Part shown: positions 34,057 to 42,776 of the stretch, piece by piece
Layout of the letters: every line of letters starts with the position of its first letter
Position numbering within the stretch: the first letter of the stretch is position 1
Assembly: GCA_039025395.1 (NCBI GenBank)
Contig: JBCCOK010000014.1
Coordinates: forward strand, 1-64,000
DNA length: 64,000 nt
From: Hoeflea_A sp039025395
GTDB lineage: Bacteria; Pseudomonadota; Alphaproteobacteria; Rhizobiales; Rhizobiaceae
Reading direction: 5' to 3'
The notes under the pieces: model-generated
The model's input: only the letters and a program-made list of their open reading frames with translations
Told to the model about the DNA's origin: nothing
Databases searched by the model: none
Program-made: the position numbers and the translations under genes

Positions 34057-34078
34057 GCGGCCTCGTGTACACAGCCGC
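34057..34078. promoter_or_regulatory. Nested dyad upstream of secG
   Basis: GCGGC (34057-34061) and GCCGC (34074-34078) enclose the perfect palindrome GTGTACAC (34065-34072), about 40 bases before the secG start. A related arrangement, GTGTAC at 33982-33987 and GTACAC at 34001-34006, spans the tpiA stop codon. It may be an operator or part of a weak terminator; no T run follows. Confidence 0.35.
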
Positions 34079-34117
34079 GAATTCGTAAAGTCGCCTTGAC
34101 GGCAGGAATGAAATTTA

Positions 34118-34516
34118 ATGCAGACGGTTTTGATCGTTATCCATCTTATGATCGTCGTAGCGCTGGTCGGCGTTGTCTTGCTGCAGCGGTCTGAAGGCGG
34201 TGCCCTTGGGATCGGCGGCGGATCGGGCGGAATGATGTCAGCGCGCGGTGCTTCCGATGCGCTGAGCAGGACGACAGGTTTTCTCGCCGCTGCGTTCTTC
34301 GCAACGTCCATCGCGCTCGGCATTTATGCAAGATACGAGACAAGTCCAACGGATATTCTTGACCGAATAGAACAATCGGTGCCGGGGTCCGGGCCATCTG
34401 TTCTTGATCAGCTTGGTGGGCCTGTTACCGGTTCGGAAGAGGGAACTGGCGCCGGTGATATCCCGGCACCTTCAACATCCGGAGAAAGCGAAAGCGATAT
34501 TCCGGGTAGCCAGTAG
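34118..34516 (+). CDS. secG: Preprotein translocase subunit SecG
   Basis: A 132-residue membrane protein of the SecYEG channel. Two hydrophobic helices (VLIVIHLMIVVALVGVVLLQ and LAAAFFATSIALGIYAR) flank the conserved loop RSEGGALGIGGGSGG. The C-terminal tail is Pro/Ser/Glu-rich and longer than in enteric bacteria, as is usual in alphaproteobacteria. It follows tpiA and is ended by a strong terminator. Confidence 0.95.
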   Translation: MQTVLIVIHLMIVVALVGVVLLQRSEGGALGIGGGSGGMMSARGASDALSRTTGFLAAAFFATSIALGIYARYETSPTDILDRIEQSVPGSGPSVLDQLGGPVTGSEEGTGAGDIPAPSTSGESESDIPGSQ

Positions 34517-34538
34517 AAAATCAACGAACTTCTAGTGG

Positions 34539-34568
34539 AAAACGGTGGCATCGATGCCGCCGTTTTTT
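34539..34568 (+). terminator. Rho-independent terminator after secG
   Basis: AAAACGGTGGCAT pairs with ATGCCGCCGTTTT (13 positions including one G-U pair) around a tight centre, and the 3' arm runs into six consecutive T residues (34563-34568). It begins 22 bases after the secG stop and isolates secG from pyrG. Confidence 0.9.
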
Positions 34569-34683
34569 GTTGAAAGATCGACCGGAAACCGGTGCATGGG
34601 GGAGCGGGAATGACAAAAAAACGGCCGCAACGGGTTTTTTGGGGCTGGTGGAATCAGTCGCGACGCGGTAACGGATAATTCCC

Positions 34684-36312
34684 ATGGCGCGATATGTCTT
34701 CATCACCGGCGGCGTGGTCTCCTCTTTGGGCAAAGGTATAGCAGCTGCGGCACTTGGCGCACTGCTTCAGGCGCGTGGATACAGTGTCCGGATTCGGAAA
34801 TTGGATCCCTACCTCAATGTTGACCCCGGCACGATGAGCCCATATCAGCATGGCGAGGTTTTCGTGACCGATGACGGCGCTGAAACGGACCTCGATCTCG
34901 GCCATTACGAGCGCTTTACGGGACGCTCAGCCGTACAGGCTGACAATATAACCACCGGTCGGATCTACAAGCACATCATCGATAAGGAACGGCGCGGCGA
35001 CTATCTTGGCGCAACGGTTCAGGTGATTCCGCACGTTACCAACGAGATCAAGGATTTCGTGCTGGACGGCAACGAGGATTATGATTTCGTCCTCTGCGAG
35101 ATCGGCGGTACGGTCGGCGACATCGAAGCGATGCCTTTTCTTGAGGCGATCCGCCAGCTTGGAAACGACCTTCCGCGCGGCAACGCCATCTATATACACC
35201 TGACACTGATGCCCTGGATTCCTGCCGCGGGCGAGCTCAAAACCAAACCGACCCAGCATTCGGTCAAGGAATTGCAGGCGATCGGTATAGCGCCGGATAT
35301 TCTTCTGGTGCGCGCCGACAGGGAAATCCCGGAGGAAGAACGGCGGAAGTTGTCGCTGTTCTGCAATGTGCGTTCTTCAGCTGTTATTCAAGCGCTTGAC
35401 GTCGACAATATCTATGACGTGCCAATATCGTATCATCGAGAAGGACTGGACGATGAAGTGCTGGCAGCTTTCGGTATCGACCCGGCGCCGGCGCCACGCA
35501 TGGAGCCATGGCAACAGGTTGCCGAACGTATCCGCACGCCGGAAGGTGAAGTCACCATTGCTATCGTTGGCAAGTATACCGGGCTGAAGGACGCCTATAA
35601 GTCCTTGATCGAGGCGCTACACCACGGCGGAATTGCAAACCGCGTAAAGGTCAATCTCGACTGGGTCGAGTCGGAAATCTTCGAGAGGGAAAAACCGGCT
35701 CTTTGGCTTGAAAAAGCGGATGGCATACTTGTGCCCGGAGGATTTGGGGAACGCGGCGCTGAGGGCAAAATCCAAGCGGCCCGCTTCGCGCGCGAGCGCA
35801 AGGTGCCTTATTTCGGCATTTGTTTCGGCATGCAGATGGCGGTGATTGAGGCAGCGCGCTCGCTGGCAGGACTGGAAAACGCTTCGTCGACTGAGTTTGG
35901 CGAGACCTCCGAACCTATCGTTGGCCTTATGACGGAATGGCTGAAAGGCAACATGTTGGAGCAGCGTTCTGAAGCAGGCGACCTTGGGGGCACGATGCGT
36001 CTCGGCGCATACCGGGCATTACTCAAGGAAGGAACGCGTATTGCCGAAATTTATGGAACGCAGGAGATATCTGAGCGGCACCGGCACCGCTATGAGGTCA
36101 ACAGTGAATATGTCGATATGCTTGGAGAACACGGCCTTATTTTTTCAGGATTATCGCCGGACGGCGTGTTGCCAGAGACCATAGAATATAAGGATCACCC
36201 GTGGTTTATCGGCGTACAATATCATCCTGAGCTCAAGTCAAGGCCGCTGTCTCCGCATCCACTTTTTGCATCGTTTATTGAAGCTGCCATTGCGCAGTCG
36301 CGCCTCGTCTGA
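34684..36312 (+). CDS. pyrG: CTP synthase PyrG
   Basis: A 542-residue enzyme that aminates UTP to CTP. The synthetase domain opens with FITGGVVSSLGKGI and contains KLDPYLNVDPGTMSPYQHGE; the C-terminal glutamine amidotransferase has the nucleophile Cys380 (YFGICFGMQM) and the His-Pro-Glu of QYHPELKSRP. The ribosome site is weak. It is separated from secG by a terminator and from the next gene by a 307-base gap, so it is probably transcribed alone. Confidence 0.98.
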   Translation: MARYVFITGGVVSSLGKGIAAAALGALLQARGYSVRIRKLDPYLNVDPGTMSPYQHGEVFVTDDGAETDLDLGHYERFTGRSAVQADNITTGRIYKHIIDKERRGDYLGATVQVIPHVTNEIKDFVLDGNEDYDFVLCEIGGTVGDIEAMPFLEAIRQLGNDLPRGNAIYIHLTLMPWIPAAGELKTKPTQHSVKELQAIGIAPDILLVRADREIPEEERRKLSLFCNVRSSAVIQALDVDNIYDVPISYHREGLDDEVLAAFGIDPAPAPRMEPWQQVAERIRTPEGEVTIAIVGKYTGLKDAYKSLIEALHHGGIANRVKVNLDWVESEIFEREKPALWLEKADGILVPGGFGERGAEGKIQAARFARERKVPYFGICFGMQMAVIEAARSLAGLENASSTEFGETSEPIVGLMTEWLKGNMLEQRSEAGDLGGTMRLGAYRALLKEGTRIAEIYGTQEISERHRHRYEVNSEYVDMLGEHGLIFSGLSPDGVLPETIEYKDHPWFIGVQYHPELKSRPLSPHPLFASFIEAAIAQSRLV

Positions 36313-36478
36313 ACCGCGAAGGGAGTAAAAGCCGCCCCCGGCCAATTACCACCCTTTTCTGCGCGGTTCTGCCTCAGCAACTGACCAACTGTAACATTAC
36401 ACTGTCTGGCGAAAGCCCATCGAAAAGCCTTGTGTTCCTCTCTCCATGTTGACGATGCCACTCCTTCAAGTAGCGTAT

Positions 36479-36502
36479 CAACATTTACTCAGCCTAATGT
36501 TG
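36479..36502. repeat. Inverted repeat CAACATT-N10-AATGTTG
   Basis: Perfect 7-bp arms at 36479-36485 and 36496-36502 with a 10-base spacer, about 120 bases before the TetR start. It shares the AACAT core with the second repeat downstream, so both may be sites for the same protein. Confidence 0.4.
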
Positions 36503-36549
36503 TCAAGCGGCCAACAATTACGTACCACGGGTTGTTCCAGTTTTCAATT

Positions 36550-36570
36550 AACATGAAATTGATTCATGTT
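36550..36570. promoter_or_regulatory. Probable TetR autoregulatory operator (21-bp dyad)
   Basis: AACATGAA (36550-36557) and TTCATGTT (36563-36570) form a perfect 8-bp inverted repeat with a 5-base centre, 49 bases upstream of the TetR-family start codon. The size and position are typical of a TetR dimer site controlling its own gene. The regulator is inferred from proximity alone. Confidence 0.5.
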
Positions 36571-36619
36571 GTGCGGAATCTTTTGTTTTACCGTCGGTTT
36601 TTTCAGTGGGTATTCGAAC

Positions 36620-37246
36620 ATGAATTTTGAAATGCGGCGAAAGCCGCAGCAAACGCGCTCCAAGCAGAAGGTCGATAGCATCCTAGACACGGTAGAGGAG
36701 CTTGCGATCGAAACGGGACTGAAGGGCCTGACAACCACCAATATAGCGGCAATGACCGGAATTGCCGTGGGCACAATCTATCAGTACTTCGGCAATCGGA
36801 CCGAATTGCTCCTTGCCGCCGAAATGCGAATGTTTGAACGGCTGGCGGAACGCCTTTACAAGGAATCCGTCAACGTCCTGGCCGAGCCGGCTCAAGATCC
36901 CATTAAACAACTGATCCACATATACTTGAAGAGTGCCCGTGCAGAGCCCGGCTACTTGCCGTTGCTCAAGTTTTCGGTTCTCAACAAACCGCCTGGTGTC
37001 AACGAAGCGGTCGTTGAAGAGTTTGCCGGTGATATCATTCGCGCCTGCATCTTGTTGCATTGTCCTGACCTCAACGCTTCGCAGATGTTCGTTACGCAAA
37101 GGACCGTTGTCAGCATTTTGGCTGTGCTCACCGACGTAGTGCTGCTGGAGCCTGATCCAAAGCTCCAGAAACGCTTCGAAGCTGAAATGGTTGCCCAATG
37201 CAAATATGCGGTACAAAGGGCTGGAGAAGCCAACGGGGCAATGTAA
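36620..37246 (+). CDS. TetR-family transcriptional regulator
   Basis: A 208-residue regulator. The N-terminal helix-turn-helix spans about residues 10-55 (QTRSKQKVDSILDTVEELAI, then TNIAAMTGIAVGTIYQYFGN), with a basic start RRKPQQTRSKQ. The C-terminal domain is helical and unassigned. ATG 36620 is the natural start of this fold; the longer frame from 36566 begins with a hydrophobic shadow sequence. It precedes a glyoxalase-fold gene by 122 bases and is preceded by two inverted repeats. The ligand is unknown. Confidence 0.88.
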   Translation: MNFEMRRKPQQTRSKQKVDSILDTVEELAIETGLKGLTTTNIAAMTGIAVGTIYQYFGNRTELLLAAEMRMFERLAERLYKESVNVLAEPAQDPIKQLIHIYLKSARAEPGYLPLLKFSVLNKPPGVNEAVVEEFAGDIIRACILLHCPDLNASQMFVTQRTVVSILAVLTDVVLLEPDPKLQKRFEAEMVAQCKYAVQRAGEANGAM

Positions 37247-37368
37247 GCAACGGTCGCCGGAAAACATCGCGTTTCGCGAGATCCAGAGAAACCGGCCCAG
37301 AAAAATGAACTTGTGCAATATGGATCTGTATTCTTGCTGTTGTTAATGCTCCGGCGGAGGGTAGTGAA

Positions 37369-38250
37369 TTGAACGAAGCACGTCGGTTAGACCACGTCGT
37401 GTTGCCAACAGCGGATCTGCTGGATGCGCGAGACCGGTTTTCAAAACTGGGCTTTACCGTTGCGCCAGAAGCACAACATCCTTTCGGCACAAAGAATGCG
37501 TGTGTCTACTTCTCAGATGGAACCTATCTTGAGCCTCTGGCAATTGCACAAAGAGAAATGTGCGAGGAGGCGGCGCTTGAGGGCAATGTGTTCGTCATGC
37601 GCGATCAGGCCTACAGGTTCAGGAACGGAGAAGAGGGCTTCTCTGCTCTCGTCATGGGGACCGGGGATGCTACCGGGGATCGCGCGTCATTTCGCCGTGC
37701 TGGGATCAGTGCTGGAGATAATCTCGAATTTTCGCGACCATTCGAAACGCCGGAAGGCGAGAAAGCTATCGCCAGTTTCGAGCTTGCATTTGCTGCCGAT
37801 TTGCGTGCGCCGGACCTTTTCTTCTTTACCTGCCAGAGAAAAAATCCGCCCCAGGTGGACCGGACCGCACTGGAAAGCCATGGCAATGGTGCACTCGGGA
37901 TCCGACAGGTCGTTTTGTCCGAGCAGAATCCCAGTGATTTCCAGTACCTGTTGCAACAGGTCGTCGGACAACGGGACGTTCATGCCCATTCCTTCGGCGT
38001 TAATCTCAAGTCGGCAAATGCGGAGATTGTTGCCTTGAATGCAGACGGTATGCGCGGTTTTTTCGGATTTGAATACGAAAGCGAGCCGCGCGGTTTGCGA
38101 TTGCGGGGTATCGTTATCGGCGTTGACGATTTGACCAGCCTCGAGACAAGGTTCAAAGGTTCAGAGATCGCATATGCGCATATCGGTGGCCGGCTGATTG
38201 TTGCGCATGAACCCGGGCGAGGAGCCTTCTTCGCCTTCGAACAAGTCTGA
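37369..38250 (+). CDS. Glyoxalase-like (VOC superfamily) protein
   Basis: A 293-residue protein with a vicinal-oxygen-chelate fold: the opening LDHVVLPTADLLDARDRFSKLGFTV (in two parts) and CVYFSDGTYLEPLAI match the Glyoxalase_3-like domain (PF13468 as I recall), and a second half-module lies around LRLRGIVIGVDDL. Metal ligands would include His of LDHVV and Glu of YLEPLA. Members include dioxygenase- and isomerase-like proteins, most uncharacterised. The start is TTG 37369, with GGCGGAGGG 7 bases upstream; no ATG nearby fits the fold. It may be a target of the upstream TetR regulator. Confidence 0.8.
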   Translation: MNEARRLDHVVLPTADLLDARDRFSKLGFTVAPEAQHPFGTKNACVYFSDGTYLEPLAIAQREMCEEAALEGNVFVMRDQAYRFRNGEEGFSALVMGTGDATGDRASFRRAGISAGDNLEFSRPFETPEGEKAIASFELAFAADLRAPDLFFFTCQRKNPPQVDRTALESHGNGALGIRQVVLSEQNPSDFQYLLQQVVGQRDVHAHSFGVNLKSANAEIVALNADGMRGFFGFEYESEPRGLRLRGIVIGVDDLTSLETRFKGSEIAYAHIGGRLIVAHEPGRGAFFAFEQV

Positions 38251-38354
38251 TCACGTGACAGAACAGCGTCTCAGCCGCTTCGCCGTTGCGTTTTCCTGCT
38301 GGTTGCCTACAACGTCAGCAAGACCTGTCAGCCCCCACCAAAAGGATCTTTATC

Positions 38355-39629
38355 ATGAATGCTATCGTCGATATTTCCGGTCGCGAAATCCTCGACAGCC
38401 GCGGCAACCCAACTGTGGAGGTTGACGTCCTTCTTGAGGACGGCGCCTTCGGCCGAGCGGCCGTGCCCTCGGGCGCGTCGACCGGGGCGCATGAAGCTGT
38501 CGAATTGCGCGACGGCGATGCGCGTTATCTGGGAAAAGGTGTCCAGAAGGCTGTTGACGCTGTAAACGGCCCCATTCTCGAGGCCCTGGTTGGCTTTGAC
38601 GGGACAAGCCAGATTGCGATTGACAATACAATGATTGCGCTGGACGGGACCCCGAACAAGTCCAACCTGGGCGCAAATGCCATTCTTGGTGTTTCGCTGG
38701 CGGTCGCCAAGGCGGCTGCAGAAGCGAGCGGCCTGCCGCTTTACCGTTACGTTGGGGGCGCACACGCACATCTGCTGCCCGTTCCGATGATGAACATTAT
38801 CAATGGCGGCGAACACGCTGATAATCCGATCGATTTTCAGGAATTCATGATCATGCCAGTCGGAGCTCCTTCGTTTCGCGAGGCGGTGCGCATGGGTGCC
38901 GAGGTTTTCCACACGTTGAAAAAGGAGCTTTCCGCGAAGGGGCACAATACCAATGTCGGCGACGAGGGCGGTTTTGCGCCTGACCTTGAAAGCGCCCCGG
39001 CGGCGTTGGATTTCATCATAAATTCCATCGGAAAGGCTGGGTACAATGCGGGCGAGGACATCTTCATCGCTCTCGACTGTGCATCCACCGAGTTCTTCAA
39101 GGACGGCAAGTATTTACTTGAAGGCGAAGGGCGCAGCTTGGATCCGGAGGCGATGGCAGGCTACCTCGAACAGCTTGTCGACCAATATCCGATCATCTCG
39201 GTCGAAGACGGAATGGCTGAGGACGATTGGGACGGTTGGAAGGAACTGACCGATCGTGTTGGAGGGCGCTGCCAGCTTGTCGGTGATGATTTGTTTGTCA
39301 CCAATTCGGCACGCCTTCGCGACGGCATCAAGATGGGTGTGGCCAATTCCATTCTCGTCAAGGTCAATCAGATCGGCACGCTGAGCGAAACCCTTGATGC
39401 CGTCGAGACCGCACATAAGGCAAACTACAGCGCAGTCATGTCGCATCGTTCGGGCGAAACCGAGGACTCTACCATAGCCGATCTGGCGGTCGCGACGGGT
39501 TGCGGTCAAATCAAGACGGGCTCGTTGGCGCGTTCCGACCGGCTGGCGAAATACAACCAGCTTATCCGGATCGAGGAAGAGCTCAATACACAGGCAAGCT
39601 ATGCGGGCCTCGGAATTCTGCGTACCTGA
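38355..39629 (+). CDS. eno: Phosphopyruvate hydratase (enolase)
   Basis: A 424-residue glycolytic enzyme converting 2-phosphoglycerate to phosphoenolpyruvate. Landmarks are GREILDSRGNPTVEVDV, the loop SGASTGAHEAVELRD, the catalytic Glu region VGDEGGFAPD, LVGDDLFVTN, the catalytic Lys in LVKVNQIGTL and SHRSGETED. ATG 38355 is preferred over 38286, since the fold begins at MNAIVDISGREI. Eno also works in the RNA degradosome of some bacteria. It follows the VOC gene and is followed by ftsB. Confidence 0.98.
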   Translation: MNAIVDISGREILDSRGNPTVEVDVLLEDGAFGRAAVPSGASTGAHEAVELRDGDARYLGKGVQKAVDAVNGPILEALVGFDGTSQIAIDNTMIALDGTPNKSNLGANAILGVSLAVAKAAAEASGLPLYRYVGGAHAHLLPVPMMNIINGGEHADNPIDFQEFMIMPVGAPSFREAVRMGAEVFHTLKKELSAKGHNTNVGDEGGFAPDLESAPAALDFIINSIGKAGYNAGEDIFIALDCASTEFFKDGKYLLEGEGRSLDPEAMAGYLEQLVDQYPIISVEDGMAEDDWDGWKELTDRVGGRCQLVGDDLFVTNSARLRDGIKMGVANSILVKVNQIGTLSETLDAVETAHKANYSAVMSHRSGETEDSTIADLAVATGCGQIKTGSLARSDRLAKYNQLIRIEEELNTQASYAGLGILRT

Positions 39630-39704
39630 CAGGTAACTTGTGTCGATTTGAAGCAACGGCCTACCAGCGGAATTCCCTCAACCGCTCAAAGACTTGGCGG
39701 GAAT

Positions 39705-39732
39705 GCAGTGGGTAGCTTCTGCTCCGCACTGC
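39705..39732 (+). terminator. Weak hairpin after eno
   Basis: GCAGTG (39705-39710) and CACTGC (39727-39732) pair, with an inner AGC-TTCT-GCT stem-loop. It lies 75 bases after the eno stop and is not followed by a T run, so termination is uncertain. Confidence 0.35.
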
Positions 39733-39839
39733 TAACACGTTATTAAACATGTTGCTGCACTATCATAGTCCCGCGGGCATTGGTTGATACTGTCTGTTCA
39801 TGCCCAACCACCGTCGCGTTTTTTGGTAGTGCGTAACAG

Positions 39840-40157
39840 ATGTCGACACGGCAGAAAAAAAACCGCAAAAGCAGCCAACTCATCGTGCCGGCAATTGCGA
39901 TCGCCTTCATCAGCTACTTTGGTTATCACGCGGTTAATGGTGGTCGTGGCATGCAGGCTTTGCAGGACTTTGATACAAGAAAGGCAAGTCTGGAGCGTGA
40001 GCTGGCAGCGCTGACTAAGCAGCGTGAATTCCTCGAAAGAAAGATCAGCCTCTTGCCTTCCCATGGCCCGGTGGTGCGCGATATGCTCGACGAACGCGCC
40101 CGTGAGGCCCTTAGTCTGTCGCGGCCCAACGAGATCGTCATCTTTGATTTCGAGTGA
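39840..40157 (+). CDS. ftsB: Septum formation initiator FtsB/DivIC-like protein
   Basis: A 105-residue bitopic membrane protein: a basic N-terminus (STRQKKNRKSS), one transmembrane helix (LIVPAIAIAFISYFGYHAV) and a coiled coil (RKASLERELAALTKQREFLE, roughly residues 47-70). It belongs to the FtsB/DivIC family, which links FtsQ and FtsL at the division site. The eno-ftsB-pdhA order is conserved in alphaproteobacteria. The ribosome site is poor. Confidence 0.88.
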   Translation: MSTRQKKNRKSSQLIVPAIAIAFISYFGYHAVNGGRGMQALQDFDTRKASLERELAALTKQREFLERKISLLPSHGPVVRDMLDERAREALSLSRPNEIVIFDFE

Positions 40158-40296
40158 ATTAACTCAATCCAAGTTAATATCAATAATATTGAATGATACC
40201 AATTATTTAGTATTCATAATAGATATGCAATAATGGTCTTGCTGGCGTCCGGCCAATTCCGTAAGGTGACGGTCAGCAATCAGCAGGGAGGACTCC
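40158..40296 (+). promoter_or_regulatory. AT-rich leader of the pdh operon with dyads
   Basis: This gap is markedly richer in A and T than its surroundings up to about 40235. Right after the ftsB stop there is a dyad ATTAAC (40158-40163) and GTTAAT (40173-40178), then CAATA-A-TATTG (40181-40191). The composition fits a promoter and regulator binding zone for pdhA. No specific promoter boxes are clear. GCAGGGAGGACTCC supplies a strong ribosome site just before pdhA. Confidence 0.4.
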
Positions 40297-41367
40297 ATGG
40301 CGGCGCGCAAGGGTGCAGCACCAAACAGCCGGCGTACGAGTACCAGTAAATCGACCCGGACAAAAACGACCAAGTCAGCCAAGGCGCCGATGGGCGGTCA
40401 TATTGCGGAATTCGATAAGGAACAGGAACTCTTCGTTTATCGCGAGATGCTGCTGATCCGCCGTTTCGAGGAAAAAGCCGGCCAGCTCTATGGGATGGGG
40501 TTCATTGGCGGATTCTGCCATCTCTACATAGGGCAGGAAGCGGTAATAACCGGTATTCAGATGGCCATGCAGGAAGGCGATCAACTCATCACGGGTTATC
40601 GCGACCATGGCCATATGATCGCCGCAGGCATGGATCCACGTGGCGTTATGGCGGAACTGACCGGCCGCCGCAGCGGCTACTCACGCGGCAAGGGCGGATC
40701 CATGCACATGTTCTCCCGAGAGAAGAATTTCTTCGGAGGACACGGAATCGTCGGTGCGCAAGTGCCGCTGGGAACAGGGATTGCGTTTGCCAACCGGTAT
40801 CGTGACAACAATTTCGTCAGCATTGCGTTTTACGGAGACGGAGCCGCCAACCAGGGACAGGTTTATGAGAGCTTCAACATGGCCGAGCTTTGGCAGTTGC
40901 CTGTCGTTTACGTGGTCGAAAACAATCGTTACGCGATGGGTACCGCGGTGTCGCGTGCATCGGCGCAGACGGATTTTTCGCAGCGCGGCGTCTCGTTCAA
41001 CATTCCGGGTATGAAGGTAGATGGCATGGACGTACGCGCAGTGAAGGCTGCCGCGGACGAAGCGCTTGCATTTTCACGAGCCGGAAAGGGACCGATCATT
41101 CTGGAAATGCTCACCTATCGCTATCGCGGGCATTCAATGTCGGATCCGGCGAAGTACCGGACGAAAGACGAAGTGCAAAAAATGCGTTCGGAGCATGACC
41201 CCATCGAGCAGGTCAAGGCACGTCTGCTTGAAAAGGGTTGGGCAACAGAAGACGAACTCAAGGCCATAGACAAAGGCGTGCGCGACATCGTCGCAGATAG
41301 CGCCGAATTCGCACAGACCGATCCGGAGCCCGACCCGTCGGAACTCTATACGGACGTGATCCTTTAG
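40297..41367 (+). CDS. pdhA: Pyruvate dehydrogenase E1 component, alpha subunit
   Basis: A 356-residue subunit that binds thiamine diphosphate and decarboxylates pyruvate together with PdhB. The TPP-binding motif GDGAANQGQVYESFNMAELW and the phosphorylation-loop-like TYRYRGHSMSDPAKYR are present. The first 30 residues are Ser/Thr/Lys-rich and probably disordered. A strong ribosome site precedes ATG 40297. It begins the pdhA-pdhB-pdhC operon; pdhB starts 15 bases later. Confidence 0.98.
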   Translation: MAARKGAAPNSRRTSTSKSTRTKTTKSAKAPMGGHIAEFDKEQELFVYREMLLIRRFEEKAGQLYGMGFIGGFCHLYIGQEAVITGIQMAMQEGDQLITGYRDHGHMIAAGMDPRGVMAELTGRRSGYSRGKGGSMHMFSREKNFFGGHGIVGAQVPLGTGIAFANRYRDNNFVSIAFYGDGAANQGQVYESFNMAELWQLPVVYVVENNRYAMGTAVSRASAQTDFSQRGVSFNIPGMKVDGMDVRAVKAAADEALAFSRAGKGPIILEMLTYRYRGHSMSDPAKYRTKDEVQKMRSEHDPIEQVKARLLEKGWATEDELKAIDKGVRDIVADSAEFAQTDPEPDPSELYTDVIL

Positions 41368-41382
41368 GGCGGGGTAGGGACA

Positions 41383-42762
41383 ATGCCAATCGACATACTT
41401 ATGCCGGCCCTTTCGCCTACGATGGAAGAAGGCACGCTCGCGAAGTGGCTCAAGAAAGAGGGCGACGCGGTGACGTCCGGCGACGTAATCGCAGAAATCG
41501 AAACCGACAAGGCGACGATGGAGGTTGAGGCCGTTGACGAGGGGACGATCGGCAAGATCGTTGTTCCGGAAGGAAGCGAAGGCGTGAAGGTCAATGCCGT
41601 CATTGCGGTTATTCTGGGGGATGGCGAGTCAACGGATGATATCGGGACGGAAAAGCCGGCGGCTATGCCGAAGCCAGCAGCCGATCAACCGGCGCCGGTA
41701 CCGGCTGCTCCAGCAATAGCCGCACCGCCGCCGGCCGCCGCTATTGCCTCCGATCCGGATATTCCATCCGGAACCGAGATGGTCGCAACCACCGTGCGTG
41801 AGGCGTTACGCGACGCGATGGCGGAAGAGATGCGTGCAGACGGAGATGTTTTCGTCATGGGCGAGGAGGTCGCCGAGTATCAGGGGGCCTATAAGGTCAC
41901 CCAGGGATTGCTTGACGAATTCGGCGCGCGGCGGGTCGTCGATACGCCGATTACGGAGCACGGTTTTGCCGGTGTCGGTGTCGGCGCCGCCATGGCGGGG
42001 CTGAAACCGATCGTGGAATTCATGACTTTCAACTTCGCCATGCAGGCGATCGACCAGATCATCAATTCAGCAGCCAAGACCCATTACATGTCCGGCGGCC
42101 AGATGGCGGCGCCCGTTGTGTTTCGCGGACCGAACGGTGCAGCGGCACGCGTCGCAGCGCAGCACTCACAGTGTTATGCGGCATGGTACAGCCACGTGCC
42201 GGGACTCAAGGTTGTAATGCCTTACAACGCATCCGATGCAAAGGGTCTTCTAAAAGCGGCTATTCGCGATCCAAACCCTGTCATCTTTCTCGAAAACGAG
42301 ATCCTTTACGGACATACATTCGATGTTCCGAAACTGGACGATTTCGTTCTGCCGATTGGCAAGGCGCGCCTGCACCGCTCCGGCAATGACGTGACGATCG
42401 TATCATTCGGCATCGGCATGACCTATGTCGAGAAAGCTCTTGAAGAGTTGTCTGCCTTGGGCATTGAGCCTGAAGTTATCGATCTTCGCACGATCCGCCC
42501 GATGGATCTATCGACGGTCATCGAGTCGGTGAAAAAGACCGGCCGCCTCGTGACGGTCGAGGAGGGCTTTCCGCAAAACTCCGTGGGTACGGAAATCGCA
42601 ACCCGCGTGATGCAGTCCGCGTTCGACTATCTCGATGCTCCGATCATGACGATTGCAGGCAAGGACGTGCCGATGCCTTACGCGGCCAACCTTGAGAAGT
42701 TGGCATTGCCGGATGTGACCGAGGTTGTCGATGCGGTCAAAGCCGTCACATATACAGCCTGA
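41383..42762 (+). CDS. pdhB: Pyruvate dehydrogenase E1 component, beta subunit with N-terminal lipoyl domain
   Basis: A 459-residue protein combining a lipoyl domain (residues 1-78, lipoyl-Lys43 in ETDKATMEVE), a flexible Ala/Pro linker (about 90-125) and a complete E1-beta transketolase-like domain (FVMGEEVAEYQGAYKVTQGL to the C-terminus). A lipoylated E1-beta is characteristic of alphaproteobacteria. Its lipoyl domain is very similar to that of PdhC, pointing to domain duplication. It is 14 bases upstream of pdhC. Confidence 0.98.
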   Translation: MPIDILMPALSPTMEEGTLAKWLKKEGDAVTSGDVIAEIETDKATMEVEAVDEGTIGKIVVPEGSEGVKVNAVIAVILGDGESTDDIGTEKPAAMPKPAADQPAPVPAAPAIAAPPPAAAIASDPDIPSGTEMVATTVREALRDAMAEEMRADGDVFVMGEEVAEYQGAYKVTQGLLDEFGARRVVDTPITEHGFAGVGVGAAMAGLKPIVEFMTFNFAMQAIDQIINSAAKTHYMSGGQMAAPVVFRGPNGAAARVAAQHSQCYAAWYSHVPGLKVVMPYNASDAKGLLKAAIRDPNPVIFLENEILYGHTFDVPKLDDFVLPIGKARLHRSGNDVTIVSFGIGMTYVEKALEELSALGIEPEVIDLRTIRPMDLSTVIESVKKTGRLVTVEEGFPQNSVGTEIATRVMQSAFDYLDAPIMTIAGKDVPMPYAANLEKLALPDVTEVVDAVKAVTYTA

Positions 42763-42776
42763 GGGAGGGTGCCTGG

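Larger units (their letters stand above)
36313..36619. other. 307-base intergenic region between pyrG and the TetR gene
   Basis: No credible coding sequence or RNA gene is seen here. The left half is featureless. The right half holds two inverted repeats near the TetR gene (36479-36502 and 36550-36570) and becomes AT-rich close to the start codon, consistent with a promoter region. AACCGCG near the pyrG stop and CGCGGTT at 36361-36367 could pair over a long loop but do not look like a terminator. Confidence 0.6.

Noticed and set aside
36430..36630. A 66-codon open frame upstream of the TetR gene
   Set aside because: It has no ribosome site or family resemblance and covers both inverted repeats and the promoter region.
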